Origin: DATKJS01 sp964551995
Lineage (GTDB): Bacteria; Acidobacteriota; Aminicenantia; Aminicenantales; Saccharicenantaceae
Length of the DNA stretch: 64,000 nucleotides
NCBI GenBank assembly: GCA_964551995.1
Contig: CAZKFD010000006.1
Location: 33,036 to 97,035, forward strand
Reading direction: 5' to 3'
A program made the position numbers and the translations under genes. The first letter of the stretch is position 1. Each line of letters starts with the position of its first letter. Below are positions 1 through 8,386 of the stretch, piece by piece. Under the pieces are notes generated by a model. The model was not told where the DNA came from. It worked only from the letters and a program-made list of their open reading frames with translations, and searched no databases.

Positions 1-496
1 TCCCGAGCTCTCGGATGACGGCGTCCAGGATCCTCCAGGACCGCTCGTCGCGCCGCGGCGGCTCAGGCTCCCGCTCGAATTCTGCCGCCGTGAAGATCTT
101 CGCCTGCGCGACCGGGTCCCGGATGCAGGTGATGTCCTGCGTGACCTCCGAGAACTTGTAGACCCGGCCGTATTTGTCCTCCCACGTCTCGGGATCGATG
201 CGGCGCGGCGGAGGGTCGCCGGTCTCCGCCGGCATCTCCCAGGTCGCAGCGGGAAAGGTGACGATGTCGAGCGGCAGCCGCCGGTGGAGCTTGATGTGGT
301 CTTTGAACCAGCTTTCGGCGACCTCGTCCCGCCGGCCCTCCCAGAAGGCGATCTGCGACCGAGCCTTGGCCCGGAGATAGGTCTCGCGCCCGATGATCCT
401 CTCGACCGTGTCGAAGTCGATGGCGAATTCCCCATAGGGGACCCTGTCGGGGATGCGGCCTTCGAGGACCGCGAGGACCCGCTCTTTGGAGGTCAT
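1..496 (-). CDS. URO-D family protein (uroporphyrinogen decarboxylase-like methyltransferase), 3' end outside window
   Basis: The visible N-terminal 165 residues begin MTSKERVLAVLEGRIPDRVP, the typical opening of the URO-D superfamily (uroporphyrinogen decarboxylase and the MtaA/CmuA-type corrinoid methyltransferases). The ATG at 496-494 overlaps the TGA of the upstream alpha-mannosidase gene (ATGA), so the two are translationally coupled. In glycosidase neighbourhoods such proteins are usually uncharacterised URO-D relatives rather than true HemE. The N-terminus here lacks a recognisable HemE porphyrin-binding signature, so heme synthesis is unlikely. The C-terminal two thirds lie outside the window and substrate cannot be judged. 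A second, broken member of the same family lies at 4426-5303. Confidence 0.8.
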   Translation of the reverse strand, partial: MTSKERVLAVLEGRIPDRVPYGEFAIDFDTVERIIGRETYLRAKARSQIAFWEGRRDEVAESWFKDHIKLHRRLPLDIVTFPAATWEMPAETGDPPPRRIDPETWEDKYGRVYKFSEVTQDITCIRDPVAQAKIFTAAEFEREPEPPRRDERSWRILDAVIRELG

Positions 497-2997
497 TTCC
501 CCGTGAGCCGCCTCTCCATGAGGTCCGTCTCCGCCCATTGCCGGGACCTCGGGATGAAGCGCAGCGTCTTGACCTCGAATGGGCCCATCCGGACTTTCTT
601 CCGGGCTCCGAAGGCGGGCAGTCGGAGCCCGACGGTCCGGGGCTGTCCCGTCGGCTCGTAGAGGCGGACGACGATGTCGTTTCCGTCCTCGGCTTTCTTG
701 AAGGCCGCGAGGATGACGGCCGGGCCGTCGAGGAGCACTCCGGCCTTGACCCTTTTACCCGACCCCGGCGGCGAGAACGCGAGGACGTACGGCTTTTCGT
801 TCCGGACGAGGGCCTCGCGCTCGACGGCCTCTAGCCGCTCGTCGAGGGGGCCGCCGTTGATCCAGAAATGGAAAAGGCGCTCGCCCTGGTCCTGCCTGGC
901 GATGAAACGGTCGGGCGCCACGGCTAGCCTATCCTCCCACGTGTCGGCGGCGTAAGCCGGCGAGCGGAGGAGGGAGAGCCTCAGTTCGCCGTCGCAAAAA
1001 TCAGACCCGTAGACGCAATCATTGACGACCGAGAGCGCCGCCCCGTCCCTTTCCGAGGTCACGGCGAGCCACTTCTGGGCCACGGCCTCGTCGCCGTTCG
1101 AGAGGAGCTCGTCCGCGCCGAACGCAACCTGGCCCATGAACCTTGACTCCCGCAGCGCCAACGGCAGGGCCAGCTTCAGCATCCTGTCTTTTTCGGCCCA
1201 CAGAACGCGGACCTCGACCTCGATCTCGGCGCCCCTTTTCGGAATCTTGTAGCGCAGGAGGGCCGCCGACTTCCCGTAGGTCAGGATCGCCTCGACGACC
1301 GTCCGCACCTCGCCGTCTTCGACGACCCTGACTGCTGGGACGCTGCTTTCGCCGCCCGACCCCGCAAAGGCCGAGGCCTCCTCCGGCGAGGCCAGACGGA
1401 ACTCCCCGGCCGGCTTGCGGAAGCTCCGCACTTTCATCCCCCACGGGTCGGCGTTGTCGAGGATGACCAGCGGCCGGAACGAGCCGCTCCCGAGGAAGGC
1501 CCGGCCCCCGGCTTCATACCGGTCAAGGAGGCCCGTCCCGGCGTTGACAGCGGCGGCGAGGTCGCCGGTCACGACGGTCACGAACCCGCCCTCTTCCCGG
1601 ACCCTCCCGGCGGGCTTTTCGGGCGCGGGCTCGAGCCGGCAGTCGAACCGGCTCAGCCGCGACGGCGCGAGCACGGCCTCAAAGGCGACGCGCTTCCGCC
1701 ATTCGAGGCTGATGTTGCTCGTCTCCTTCTCGACCTGCGAGGGGAGATCCTTGCCGCCGGCCGCGACCCTCGGGTCCCAGAACTCTGTCCGGGCGTAATT
1801 GGGTTCCCACGGCTCGAATTCGCACTCGACGATGGTCCGGACGGGGAAGGGATGGGGATTGAAGGCGAAGACCGGGATCACGCCGGCCGCGGCCTCGGGC
1901 TCGCCGGAGGCCAGGGCGAAAAAGGCCCGGGCCTTGAGACGGGCCAGGACCTCCAGGCCGTGATCGATCCGCCGCACGGCCGCCTCCTCGCCCGCCGGGA
2001 TGGCCGAGCCGGGCAGGATGTCGTGGAACTCGGTGAAGGCGAGGTCCTCCATGGCCTCCGCGAGCTCCCCGCCCGGGTAGGGCAGGAGCTTCTGCGCCCA
2101 CGCGGCCGTGACCATCTTCTCGGCGGTGTAGAGCTCGTTTTCGAGTCGGCGGTGGCCCTGCTTGACCCGGCTCATGGACGTGTAGCAGCCCACGGCCCAG
2201 GGATTGAGGTCCCGCGCTAGCCTGGGGAGCGATGGCTTCCTGGCCGCGAGCTCTTCGAAGAAGGCGTCGGGCGTCGAATGGACGATGTCAAGGTCGGGGC
2301 GGTCGCGCTCGAGCTCGTCGAGGTCGAGGAGGTCCCGCCGCGACGGGCCGCCGCCGTGGTCGCCGATGCCCCAGAGGTGGATGACGAGTTCCTTGCCGGG
2401 ATTCCTCGCCAGCCATTCCTCGAGGCGCGCCCGCTCCTTGCCGCCGACCGAACAGTAATGAGCCGAGGCCCGGTCGGCCAGGACCTCGGAGCCGTCGTAG
2501 CCGACCCAGACGAACTCGTCGGCCGGGAGCGTGCACCAGGGCTCGCCCGGCCGGCAGCAGAGGTAAGCCTCGTAGCCGCTCTTGGCCAGGATCTGGACGA
2601 GGCCGCGGGTGTGGCCGAAGGGGTCGAGGTTGACGGCCGTCCGCGGCTCGACGCCGAACTTCTCGCGGAAGTACCGCTTCCCGAGCATGATCTGGCGGAC
2701 GAACGACTCGCCGCTCGGCATGTTGCAGTCGGGCTGGAGGTACCAGCCGCCCATGACGTGCCACTTGCCGGCGCGGACGAGCCTCCTGATCCGCGCGAAC
2801 AGGGCCGGCTCGTACTCCTCGACCCACTTGTAGAGGACGGCCTCGTTGTGGCAGAAGACAAACCCCTTGTGTCGCTCGCAGAACTCGGCGGCCTGGCGGA
2901 AGGTCGACAGCGCCTCTCCGGCGCCCTCCTCCCATTCCCAGAGCCAGACTGGGTCGAGGTGGGCGTTCGCCACCAGGTGGATCCTTGTCCGGGCCAT
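493..2997 (-). CDS. Glycoside hydrolase family 38 alpha-mannosidase
   Basis: An 834-residue protein that probably hydrolyses alpha-mannosides, releasing mannose from glycans. GH38 hallmarks are visible near the N-terminus: the zinc-binding HLDPVW (residues 13-18) and NLDPFGH, whose Asp (about residue 125) is the expected nucleophile. The rest matches the middle and C-terminal beta-sandwich region by length. No signal peptide is evident, so it is probably cytosolic and acts on imported oligosaccharides. The start is taken as the ATG at 2997, not the TTG two codons upstream, because AAGGAGA ends 6 nt before the ATG. Its stop overlaps the start of the URO-D family gene, suggesting an operon. Family assignment is firm; substrate specificity is inferred. 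Confidence 0.9.
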   Translation of the reverse strand: MARTRIHLVANAHLDPVWLWEWEEGAGEALSTFRQAAEFCERHKGFVFCHNEAVLYKWVEEYEPALFARIRRLVRAGKWHVMGGWYLQPDCNMPSGESFVRQIMLGKRYFREKFGVEPRTAVNLDPFGHTRGLVQILAKSGYEAYLCCRPGEPWCTLPADEFVWVGYDGSEVLADRASAHYCSVGGKERARLEEWLARNPGKELVIHLWGIGDHGGGPSRRDLLDLDELERDRPDLDIVHSTPDAFFEELAARKPSLPRLARDLNPWAVGCYTSMSRVKQGHRRLENELYTAEKMVTAAWAQKLLPYPGGELAEAMEDLAFTEFHDILPGSAIPAGEEAAVRRIDHGLEVLARLKARAFFALASGEPEAAAGVIPVFAFNPHPFPVRTIVECEFEPWEPNYARTEFWDPRVAAGGKDLPSQVEKETSNISLEWRKRVAFEAVLAPSRLSRFDCRLEPAPEKPAGRVREEGGFVTVVTGDLAAAVNAGTGLLDRYEAGGRAFLGSGSFRPLVILDNADPWGMKVRSFRKPAGEFRLASPEEASAFAGSGGESSVPAVRVVEDGEVRTVVEAILTYGKSAALLRYKIPKRGAEIEVEVRVLWAEKDRMLKLALPLALRESRFMGQVAFGADELLSNGDEAVAQKWLAVTSERDGAALSVVNDCVYGSDFCDGELRLSLLRSPAYAADTWEDRLAVAPDRFIARQDQGERLFHFWINGGPLDERLEAVEREALVRNEKPYVLAFSPPGSGKRVKAGVLLDGPAVILAAFKKAEDGNDIVVRLYEPTGQPRTVGLRLPAFGARKKVRMGPFEVKTLRFIPRSRQWAETDLMERRLTGK

Positions 2998-3274
2998 TGT
3001 CAATCTCCTTTCGCCGCGCCTCTCATCGTCGCTTCTCGGAATCCTCTAGCTGCCGGATGTGTTGCATCCCGGCGCGCCCCGTCCATCCTCGCATCGCTCC
3101 GATCGCATCGCAACCCGATTCCTGAATCCCCACTCGCCCGCTTTCGGTGGCGCTGCTGCGCTCTCTCGCTTGGCGTCGCCATGACGTTTAATGGCTTCAC
3201 TGCCTTTAACGGCGCCGTAGGCCGGAGCGCCCAACTCGGCTGCGGGTGGGCGGGGACTCGCACCGTGCCACTCA
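2998..3274. other. GC-rich intergenic stretch without a recognised gene
   Basis: No coding signal, RNA gene or transposon end was recognised. The part around 3240-3290 contains several short GC-rich inverted segments and directly abuts the 3' end of a probably truncated gene, so it may be the scar of a rearrangement. Confidence 0.4.
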
Positions 3275-3910
3275 TCAGGATTTGCTAACCTTCGGGCCAT
3301 ATTTGCGGCCCTTGCTATTTTGTCTCAACGCCGCTCGCCTCGGCAGGACCGCCTCCAATCTGAGTGTCTCGCCGTCCGCCGGCAGGGGGAGATCGATGCC
3401 GCTCTTTCTGTACCGGCGATATGACCTGCCGGCCCAGTAGCCCGGCTCCTCGCCAGGCCGCGCTGTTCTGACAAGGATGTCGAGGCGCCCGCCGCGGAGC
3501 CGCAACGAGGCCTTCGCCCACGGCAGCCCGCAGAGCAACCGCTCGACGACGCGGTACGGGCCGCTCCGCCAGGTCACTTCGACCATCGGGAAACCGACGC
3601 GGGGCACCCAGCGGGCCTTGACGGCGCTCGGCCCGGGCCGCAGGGCCGTCCGGCCTTCGACGAGCTCGATGCCGGTCGGGCCGAGTCCCCCTGCCGGGTC
3701 GAACGTCAGCGCACGGCGCTTCGGACCCAGGCGCTCCGGGTCCATGACGAGCAGGCCGACGGGCGTGGCTGCGCCGGAGCCGCAGACCTGGACGGCCGCC
3801 TGAATGAGGCCGTTGCCGAGGAAAAAATATTCGGCCCCCGGGATCGTCGTCCGCGCGTCGGCGGGCTCCTGCGAAGGATCGTCCGCATAGAAGTGCTCCT
3901 GGACTTCCAT
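3275..3910 (-). CDS. Hypothetical protein, probably a C-terminally truncated carbohydrate-active enzyme
   Basis: A 211-residue reading frame with strongly GC-biased codons. The text around residues 20-80 (PGAEYFFLGNG, then TPVGLLVMDPERLGP) is reminiscent of the N-terminal sandwich domain of phosphorylases and glucosidases of the GH94/GH63/GH15 type, but I cannot name the family. The last 25 or so residues are basic and low in hydrophobics (ending GRKYGPKVSKS) and read like out-of-context sequence, so the original gene was probably longer and lost its 3' part near 3340. There is no good ribosome-binding site before the ATG at 3910. It lies upstream of the GH38 gene on the same strand. Treat function as unknown. 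Confidence 0.5.
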   Translation of the reverse strand: MEVQEHFYADDPSQEPADARTTIPGAEYFFLGNGLIQAAVQVCGSGAATPVGLLVMDPERLGPKRRALTFDPAGGLGPTGIELVEGRTALRPGPSAVKARWVPRVGFPMVEVTWRSGPYRVVERLLCGLPWAKASLRLRGGRLDILVRTARPGEEPGYWAGRSYRRYRKSGIDLPLPADGETLRLEAVLPRRAALRQNSKGRKYGPKVSKS

Positions 3911-4007
3911 GAGGAAGGATTATCGTACATGCGCCTGGCGTGGTCAAACAGGCAGAATAATAGAAACGCCGCTCAGCCTGGGCCGGGCCTTTGGCCTGAA
4001 TTTCGGA

Positions 4008-4208
4008 TCAGGCCCGGGACGGGCCGCGGAGGACCCTGGCCGGGAGCATGATCAGGGCCGCGAAGAGAGCCAGGGCGGCCGTGACAGTGATCCCGAGAAG
4101 CCGGAAGGGCAGGAGGAGGAGCCAGATAATCGGATAGAGGATCAGGGCGAGGAGCGCCAGGGGCCAGCAAATGACAAGAAGGATAAGCCAAAGAAGAAAC
4201 TTAAGCAT
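4008..4208 (-). CDS. Small integral membrane protein, 66 residues
   Basis: The protein starts MLKFLLWLILLVICWP and is almost entirely hydrophobic, with two or three closely spaced membrane helices separated by proline and arginine turns, and a short basic tail (RVLRGPSRA). The start is the ATG at 4208, preceded by GGAGAG with a 5-nt spacer. The frame is open further upstream, but nothing there looks coding. No family is recognised. It stands alone between a truncated gene and a pseudogene. Confidence 0.65.
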   Translation of the reverse strand: MLKFLLWLILLVICWPLALLALILYPIIWLLLLPFRLLGITVTAALALFAALIMLPARVLRGPSRA

Positions 4209-4325
4209 CTTCGCTCTCCACTTCTTTATTATACGATGACGGCGTCTCAAAAGTTCACCCCGTCCCCCGCGCTCTGGACCCGTCTAACTCGATTCCTCTT
4301 CGAAGGCCGGACCCCCTGTTCCCGG

Positions 4326-4352
4326 GATGTCCCCATATTAGCGATGTCCCCC
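4326..4352. repeat. Two GGGGACATC half-sites (REP-like remnant)
   Basis: On the minus strand GGGGACATC occurs twice in direct orientation, 17 bp apart (4326-4334 and 4343-4351 as GATGTCCCC). The same GGGGACA core forms the palindrome arms beside the transposase at 38116 and inside hrpA. This copy has no inverted partner, so it is either a decayed element end or a chance match. It sits just downstream of the URO-D pseudogene. Confidence 0.4.
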
Positions 4353-4425
4353 AATGAGGGGAGCGCCGCTCGGAACAGTGCCCTCGGGAGATGTCTGAAA
4401 TGGGTTTCGGCAGGGGAGGAACGGA

Positions 4426-5303
4426 TCAGCCGCCCCGCGCGAATTCGTCCAGCGCCTCCCGGAGCGCGATGACGTTCTGCGGGTCGGTGTCGTAAGCCAC
4501 GACCCCGCAGCCGAACAGCAGCCCCGGCTGGTCCCTCGTTGCCTCGAGGATCCGGAGCGCCTCCCTCCGGATCTCCTCGGGCCGTCCGCGGTGGACGAGG
4601 CGCGCGTCGACGCTCGCGCGGAAGGCCCGGCGTTCCTGGCTGCACCTCCTCTTGAAGAGCTCGAGGTCCGAGCCGGCGTCACACAAGAGTTGCGTCGCGC
4701 CCGTCCGGAGGAGGTCTTCGAGAATGCCGGTCGTGTCCCCGCCGACGATGAGCGGCACCTGGGACGCGCCCGCCTTCCGGAGCTCGGGCACGACGAGATC
4801 GCGGTAGACCGGGAGGACGAAATCTCGGAAGACCCGTGGCGAGGCCGCGCCCGGCGAGGCCTTGGAATCAAAGATGACGACCCCGGCGCCCCTGGCCAGG
4901 AAGGCTGCCCCGAAGCCCGCCGTCACCCGGCCGCGTCCAGGAAGAGAGGCATGCGGCCGTCGCATTCGGGGTCGGGGAGCCGCAGCCTCGCGAGGTCCCC
5001 GTGCCACCGGAGAAGGGGAGAGACGATCGCGGGCACGTCGTTCGAGCCGTCGAAGAAACGGACCTCGCCGCCGAGGGCCTCGGCCTCCACGTTGTAGACG
5101 TCCACCCCGACGGTGAGGATGTCCGGGTCGTAGGCCTCGAGCTCGCGGAGGCAGGCCTCTCGGAGGAGGCCGCCGTTGCGGCAGATCTCCGACGGCGAGC
5201 GGCCGAGGAGGCGGCCCTTGTGCTCATAGATCGCTGGAACGAAGGGAGGGCGGTCGGGGCGTCCGAATCCGCAGGTCTCTTCAACCCGTTGGCGCTTGGT
5301 CAT
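4426..5303 (-). pseudogene. URO-D family gene broken by an internal deletion with frameshift
   Basis: The first piece (5303 to 4923) opens MTKRQRVEETCGFGRPDRPP and runs to MPLFLDAAG then stop. The second piece is readable in another frame from about 4935 to 4426, through VVIFDSKASPG, LPVYRDLVVPEL, IVGGDTTGILEDLL and FGCGVVAYDTDPQNV, which are conserved blocks of the C-terminal half of the URO-D family. A normal member has some 70-80 residues between these blocks, so the junction near 4925-4940 has lost a segment and changed frame. It is likely inactive. The first ATG has no strong ribosome-binding site. It is a relative of the gene at 1-496. Confidence 0.75.
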
Positions 5304-5486
5304 GGACGTTCCGGGAAGGTTGCGGCGGCGGCCGCTGAGCCGCGCCGCTCGCGGCGCCGTAGCGCCCCGAGTGTACAGCAGTCCCCGTTGAGCGTCAATG
5401 GAATGGCAGACGGGGAGGGAGAGCGGAAAGGTGGGATTCAGGCGGAGGGAGGCCGCTCGGGGCGGCCCGGCCTGCAGGCGGGACCG

Positions 5487-5735
5487 TTACATTTTGGCCG
5501 ACGCAGACGCCGAATCGCCGTTCTCCTCTTCTTCGGCTTCGACCTCGATGCCCAGAAGCTTGGCCGTGCCCTCGTAGACCATTTTGAGCGACTTCTTCGA
5601 TTCCTGGAGCTCGGCGAGCCGCCTCCGGACCTTCTGGAGCTCTTTCTCCACTTCGTCGTCGAGGTTGTCCAGCTGCCTCTTGACCTCGTCCATCGTCCGC
5701 TTGTACAGCTCTTCCTGATCCTTGCTCAGACCCAT
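5487..5735 (-). CDS. Small acidic coiled-coil protein, 82 residues
   Basis: The sequence starts MGLSKDQEELYKRTMDEVKR and is dominated by heptad-like charged helix (residues 3-55), then a short linker and a Glu-rich, Ser/Ala-rich tail. The ATG at 5735 is chosen because AAAAGGAGACGGAA precedes it directly; upstream in-frame ATGs at 5789 and 5771 have no such site. It lies 66 bp behind the receiver-TonB gene on the same strand, so the two are probably co-transcribed. No family is recognised. A structural or scaffold role is only a guess from the coiled coil. Confidence 0.7.
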   Translation of the reverse strand: MGLSKDQEELYKRTMDEVKRQLDNLDDEVEKELQKVRRRLAELQESKKSLKMVYEGTAKLLGIEVEAEEEENGDSASASAKM

Positions 5736-5800
5736 TTCCGTCTCCTTTTGTTGATATTCGTTCTTTTTCATATTTGTTGCTAAGCTCATGGGGTCTGGCT

Positions 5801-8125
5801 TCACCGGCTCATCTTGAAAGTGATGACGATCGGCTTCCAGACCTTGACAGCCACGCCGTCCTTTTTCGCCGGCTGGAACTTCCATCTCTTCACGGCGTCC
5901 TGGGCGGCCTGTTCCAGGCCCATATCGTCCTGCAATCCCTTGAGGATGCCGGTCCGGATGACGTTCCCGGTTTCGCTGATGAGAGCGTTGATGGTGACGG
6001 ACCCTTCCTTGCCGAACCTCAGGGCCGCCGACGGATACACGGGCTCGAAGGACTTGATGACCTGTGGCGGTTCGTCGACGGTGTCGAGATCGACGAGCTG
6101 GCCGAAGATGGCTTTGGCCGTCAGCAGGGACTGGTTCTTGAGCTCATCGCCGCCCACCGTCGAACCCTGGGCCGCCGTCTGGGCGGGTGTCTGCTGGGGT
6201 GTCTGCGTCGGCGGTTGAGCGGGGCCCGTTTCCGGCTTGGCGGGGGCCGCGACCGGCTGTCCGGCCTGGCCCTGGGTTTGTGCCTGGGCGCTCTTGTCCT
6301 CTCCCGCGCCGGTCCCCGCCGGCGTCGTCTCCGCGGGCTTCTGCTGGGCGGTGGTCGTGGCGGTCTTCTTCTGCGGGCCCGCCGCCGGCAGCCTGAGGTG
6401 ATCGACGCTCGCGGGCTGCGCCGGGATGATGGCATCGGCCGGGCCGGGGAGCGGCTCCTGCCGGGTCTGCACTGCGGCGGGCGCCGGCTTGGGCTTCGGG
6501 CTCACCGCCTTGAGCTTTTCTTCCGGCAGGGGCGGGATGGCATTGTTGGCATTATCCGCCGTCTCTTCCGAAGGGGTCGATTGGGTCACCGCGGCGGGGT
6601 TGTGCGTGACGACCTCGGCCGGCTTGGCGGCGTGCTTGGGCCGGAGGATGAGGAAGCCCACGGCCGCGACCACGACCAGGCCCGCGGCGACTGCGAGGAC
6701 GGGCGAAACAGATTTTTTCTTATCGATCTCGTAGATGTCCTTGAACATCCGCGGCTCGGGTCCCCTCCTGGGCTCGGCAGGCCGGACCGGCTCCCCCCTC
6801 GCCGGCGTCTCCGCCCTTTTCTCCGGCTTTTTGGGCTCGGCCCAGGGGCTTGTTTCGGTTTCGAGCCTCTGGAACGGCGCGGGCCCGACCGGGCGTGCGG
6901 CGGCGGGAGGCTCGGGAGCGTGTGCGTGAGCGGCGGGCCGCGCCTGCGGCTGGGCCTGCATCGAAGGCGGCGCGGGCTTCTGCTTCTCGGCCACGGCGGG
7001 AGGCATCGGCGGCGGGGGTGTCGGCTTCAGTTTCTCGGCGAACGCGAAGGGCGTCGGCGCCGGATGGGCCTGAGGGCCCGGTTTCGGTTTCTCGAAAACA
7101 GAAGGAGCGGGAGCGACGGGCGCAGGCGCGGGTTTCGCCTTCAGCGGCGCCGCCGGCGGCGGGGGCTCGATCTTCGGCTTCTCCGGGACGGGCTCAGGCT
7201 TCAGCTCGGGCTTCGGCGGGGCCTTGGCGGCTCTCTTCTTCTCGTGCTCGAGCCCGAAATCCGCCAGCGTCTCCTTGAGGAGCGCGTCGATATCCTCGGT
7301 CTCAGATTCTTTTTTGACGGCGTCGTGGGCCCTGCCGCCGTGGTCCTTCGGCACCGCGGGAGGGTGTCCGGCGGCCTTGGCCGGTTCGGACCGGCGCCCT
7401 TCCTCTTTTTCCGGCCTGATGTTGAGGAGGCTCTCGAGCCGGATCTCTCCGTCCCCCGGCAGCTTGGACGCGGGAGCGATCCTGATTTTCGGCAGCGACT
7501 CTTTGACGGGCCTGGGCTCTGGAGCAGCCTCGGCGGGCTCGCGTTCCTCACGCCCGGGGGCGGAATGGGGCCCCGTCTCGAAGCGCGGCCGCTCGTCCCG
7601 CGATAGCCTTGTCTCGAAGGCCGGCTTGACGCTGGCCGCGCGGACCTCCGGGGCCGGCTGCGGGCGCCGCGGCTCTTCCTGGATGGGCTTCATCGCCGAG
7701 ATGGCCTGAAGCGCCTCGTCCTCATCCTCCCGGGTCTCCGGCTTGATGTCCGGGACCGTGAGGACGCCGTGGATGGAGGCCAGAAACTTGGGCATGTCGA
7801 GGGGCTTTTCGAAGTATTCGGAGGCGCCGTAGGTGCGGAGCGCTTCCGTCCGGTAGATGCGGTCCTTGTAGACCCCCGTCATGATGAAGACGGGGATGTT
7901 CGTGGACGGATCCTTCGTGATGCGGTCGCAGAGCTCGAAGCCGTGGATCTTGGAGAGCATGGCCTCGAGGAGGACCAGATCGGGCTTTTCGCTCTGGTAC
8001 TTCTCCCAGCCGGCCTGCCCGTCCCCGGCCAGGACGACATCGAAGCCCTCCTGGACGAGGACCTGCTCGAGCGCCTGGAGGGACGCCTGGTCATAATCGA
8101 TGACGAGAATCTTCTTCTTGCCCAT
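5801..8125 (-). CDS. Receiver domain - transmembrane - TonB C-terminal domain fusion protein
   Basis: A 774-residue protein in three parts. Residues 1-125 are a CheY-like receiver: acidic pocket D10/D12, T83 and K107 are in place, but the phospho-acceptor position reads DLVLLE, so Glu54 replaces Asp. Residues 130-470 are a long Pro/Ala/Lys/Glu-rich linker. A single membrane helix follows at about 473-494 (VSPVLAVAAGLVVVAAVGF), then another Pro/Gln-rich stretch. Residues 685-774 form a TonB C-terminal domain (QVIKSFEPVYPSAAL, then VKRWKFQPA and a final beta strand). The layout implies a cytoplasmic receiver, with the TonB domain in the periplasm contacting TonB boxes of outer-membrane transporters. 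No ExbB/ExbD lies nearby. Domain calls are firm; the idea that the receiver modulates TonB function is inference. Confidence 0.85.
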   Translation of the reverse strand: MGKKKILVIDYDQASLQALEQVLVQEGFDVVLAGDGQAGWEKYQSEKPDLVLLEAMLSKIHGFELCDRITKDPSTNIPVFIMTGVYKDRIYRTEALRTYGASEYFEKPLDMPKFLASIHGVLTVPDIKPETREDEDEALQAISAMKPIQEEPRRPQPAPEVRAASVKPAFETRLSRDERPRFETGPHSAPGREEREPAEAAPEPRPVKESLPKIRIAPASKLPGDGEIRLESLLNIRPEKEEGRRSEPAKAAGHPPAVPKDHGGRAHDAVKKESETEDIDALLKETLADFGLEHEKKRAAKAPPKPELKPEPVPEKPKIEPPPPAAPLKAKPAPAPVAPAPSVFEKPKPGPQAHPAPTPFAFAEKLKPTPPPPMPPAVAEKQKPAPPSMQAQPQARPAAHAHAPEPPAAARPVGPAPFQRLETETSPWAEPKKPEKRAETPARGEPVRPAEPRRGPEPRMFKDIYEIDKKKSVSPVLAVAAGLVVVAAVGFLILRPKHAAKPAEVVTHNPAAVTQSTPSEETADNANNAIPPLPEEKLKAVSPKPKPAPAAVQTRQEPLPGPADAIIPAQPASVDHLRLPAAGPQKKTATTTAQQKPAETTPAGTGAGEDKSAQAQTQGQAGQPVAAPAKPETGPAQPPTQTPQQTPAQTAAQGSTVGGDELKNQSLLTAKAIFGQLVDLDTVDEPPQVIKSFEPVYPSAALRFGKEGSVTINALISETGNVIRTGILKGLQDDMGLEQAAQDAVKRWKFQPAKKDGVAVKVWKPIVITFKMSR

Positions 8126-8192
8126 CTCGCAGGCCTTTCAGGCTTTTACTGCGTCCTTTCGGCTCTATTCTGTCTCACCCCCAGACCCGGTC

Positions 8193-8212
8193 AATCACCC
8201 CTTAGGGTGATT
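8193..8212. promoter_or_regulatory. Perfect 8-bp dyad in a divergent intergenic region
   Basis: AATCACCC and GGGTGATT are separated by CTTA. It lies 68 bp upstream of the start of the receiver-TonB gene and about 175 bp upstream of the divergent peptidase gene. No T-run follows on either strand, and neither gene ends here, so an operator is a better guess than a terminator. Confidence 0.4.
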
Positions 8213-8386
8213 TCAAGGATGATATTCCCCCCCGGCGCCTGAGGAGGGAGAATCATCAGCTTTCGGACGGCCCTTGCCGCCCGGCGCCGCGGTCCCGGCG
8301 GCGGCGATTATTAATTTTTCTTTGCCCCGAGCTCTCCTTTTTAATACAATGCCGGCGGACAACACGTCGAAGGGAGGGTGTGAACG

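Noticed and set aside
3238..3272. T-arm-like GGTGCGAGTCC and a CTGATGAG box on the minus strand, suggesting a tRNA or hammerhead ribozyme
   Set aside because: The T stem does not pair, no acceptor or anticodon arm can be drawn, and the hammerhead GAA core is GAG with no cleavage helix.
5774..7606. A 610-codon open frame on the plus strand opposite the receiver-TonB gene
   Set aside because: Its Arg/Gly/Leu-rich low-complexity text mirrors the Pro/Ala/Lys linkers of the real gene; there is no domain or start signal.
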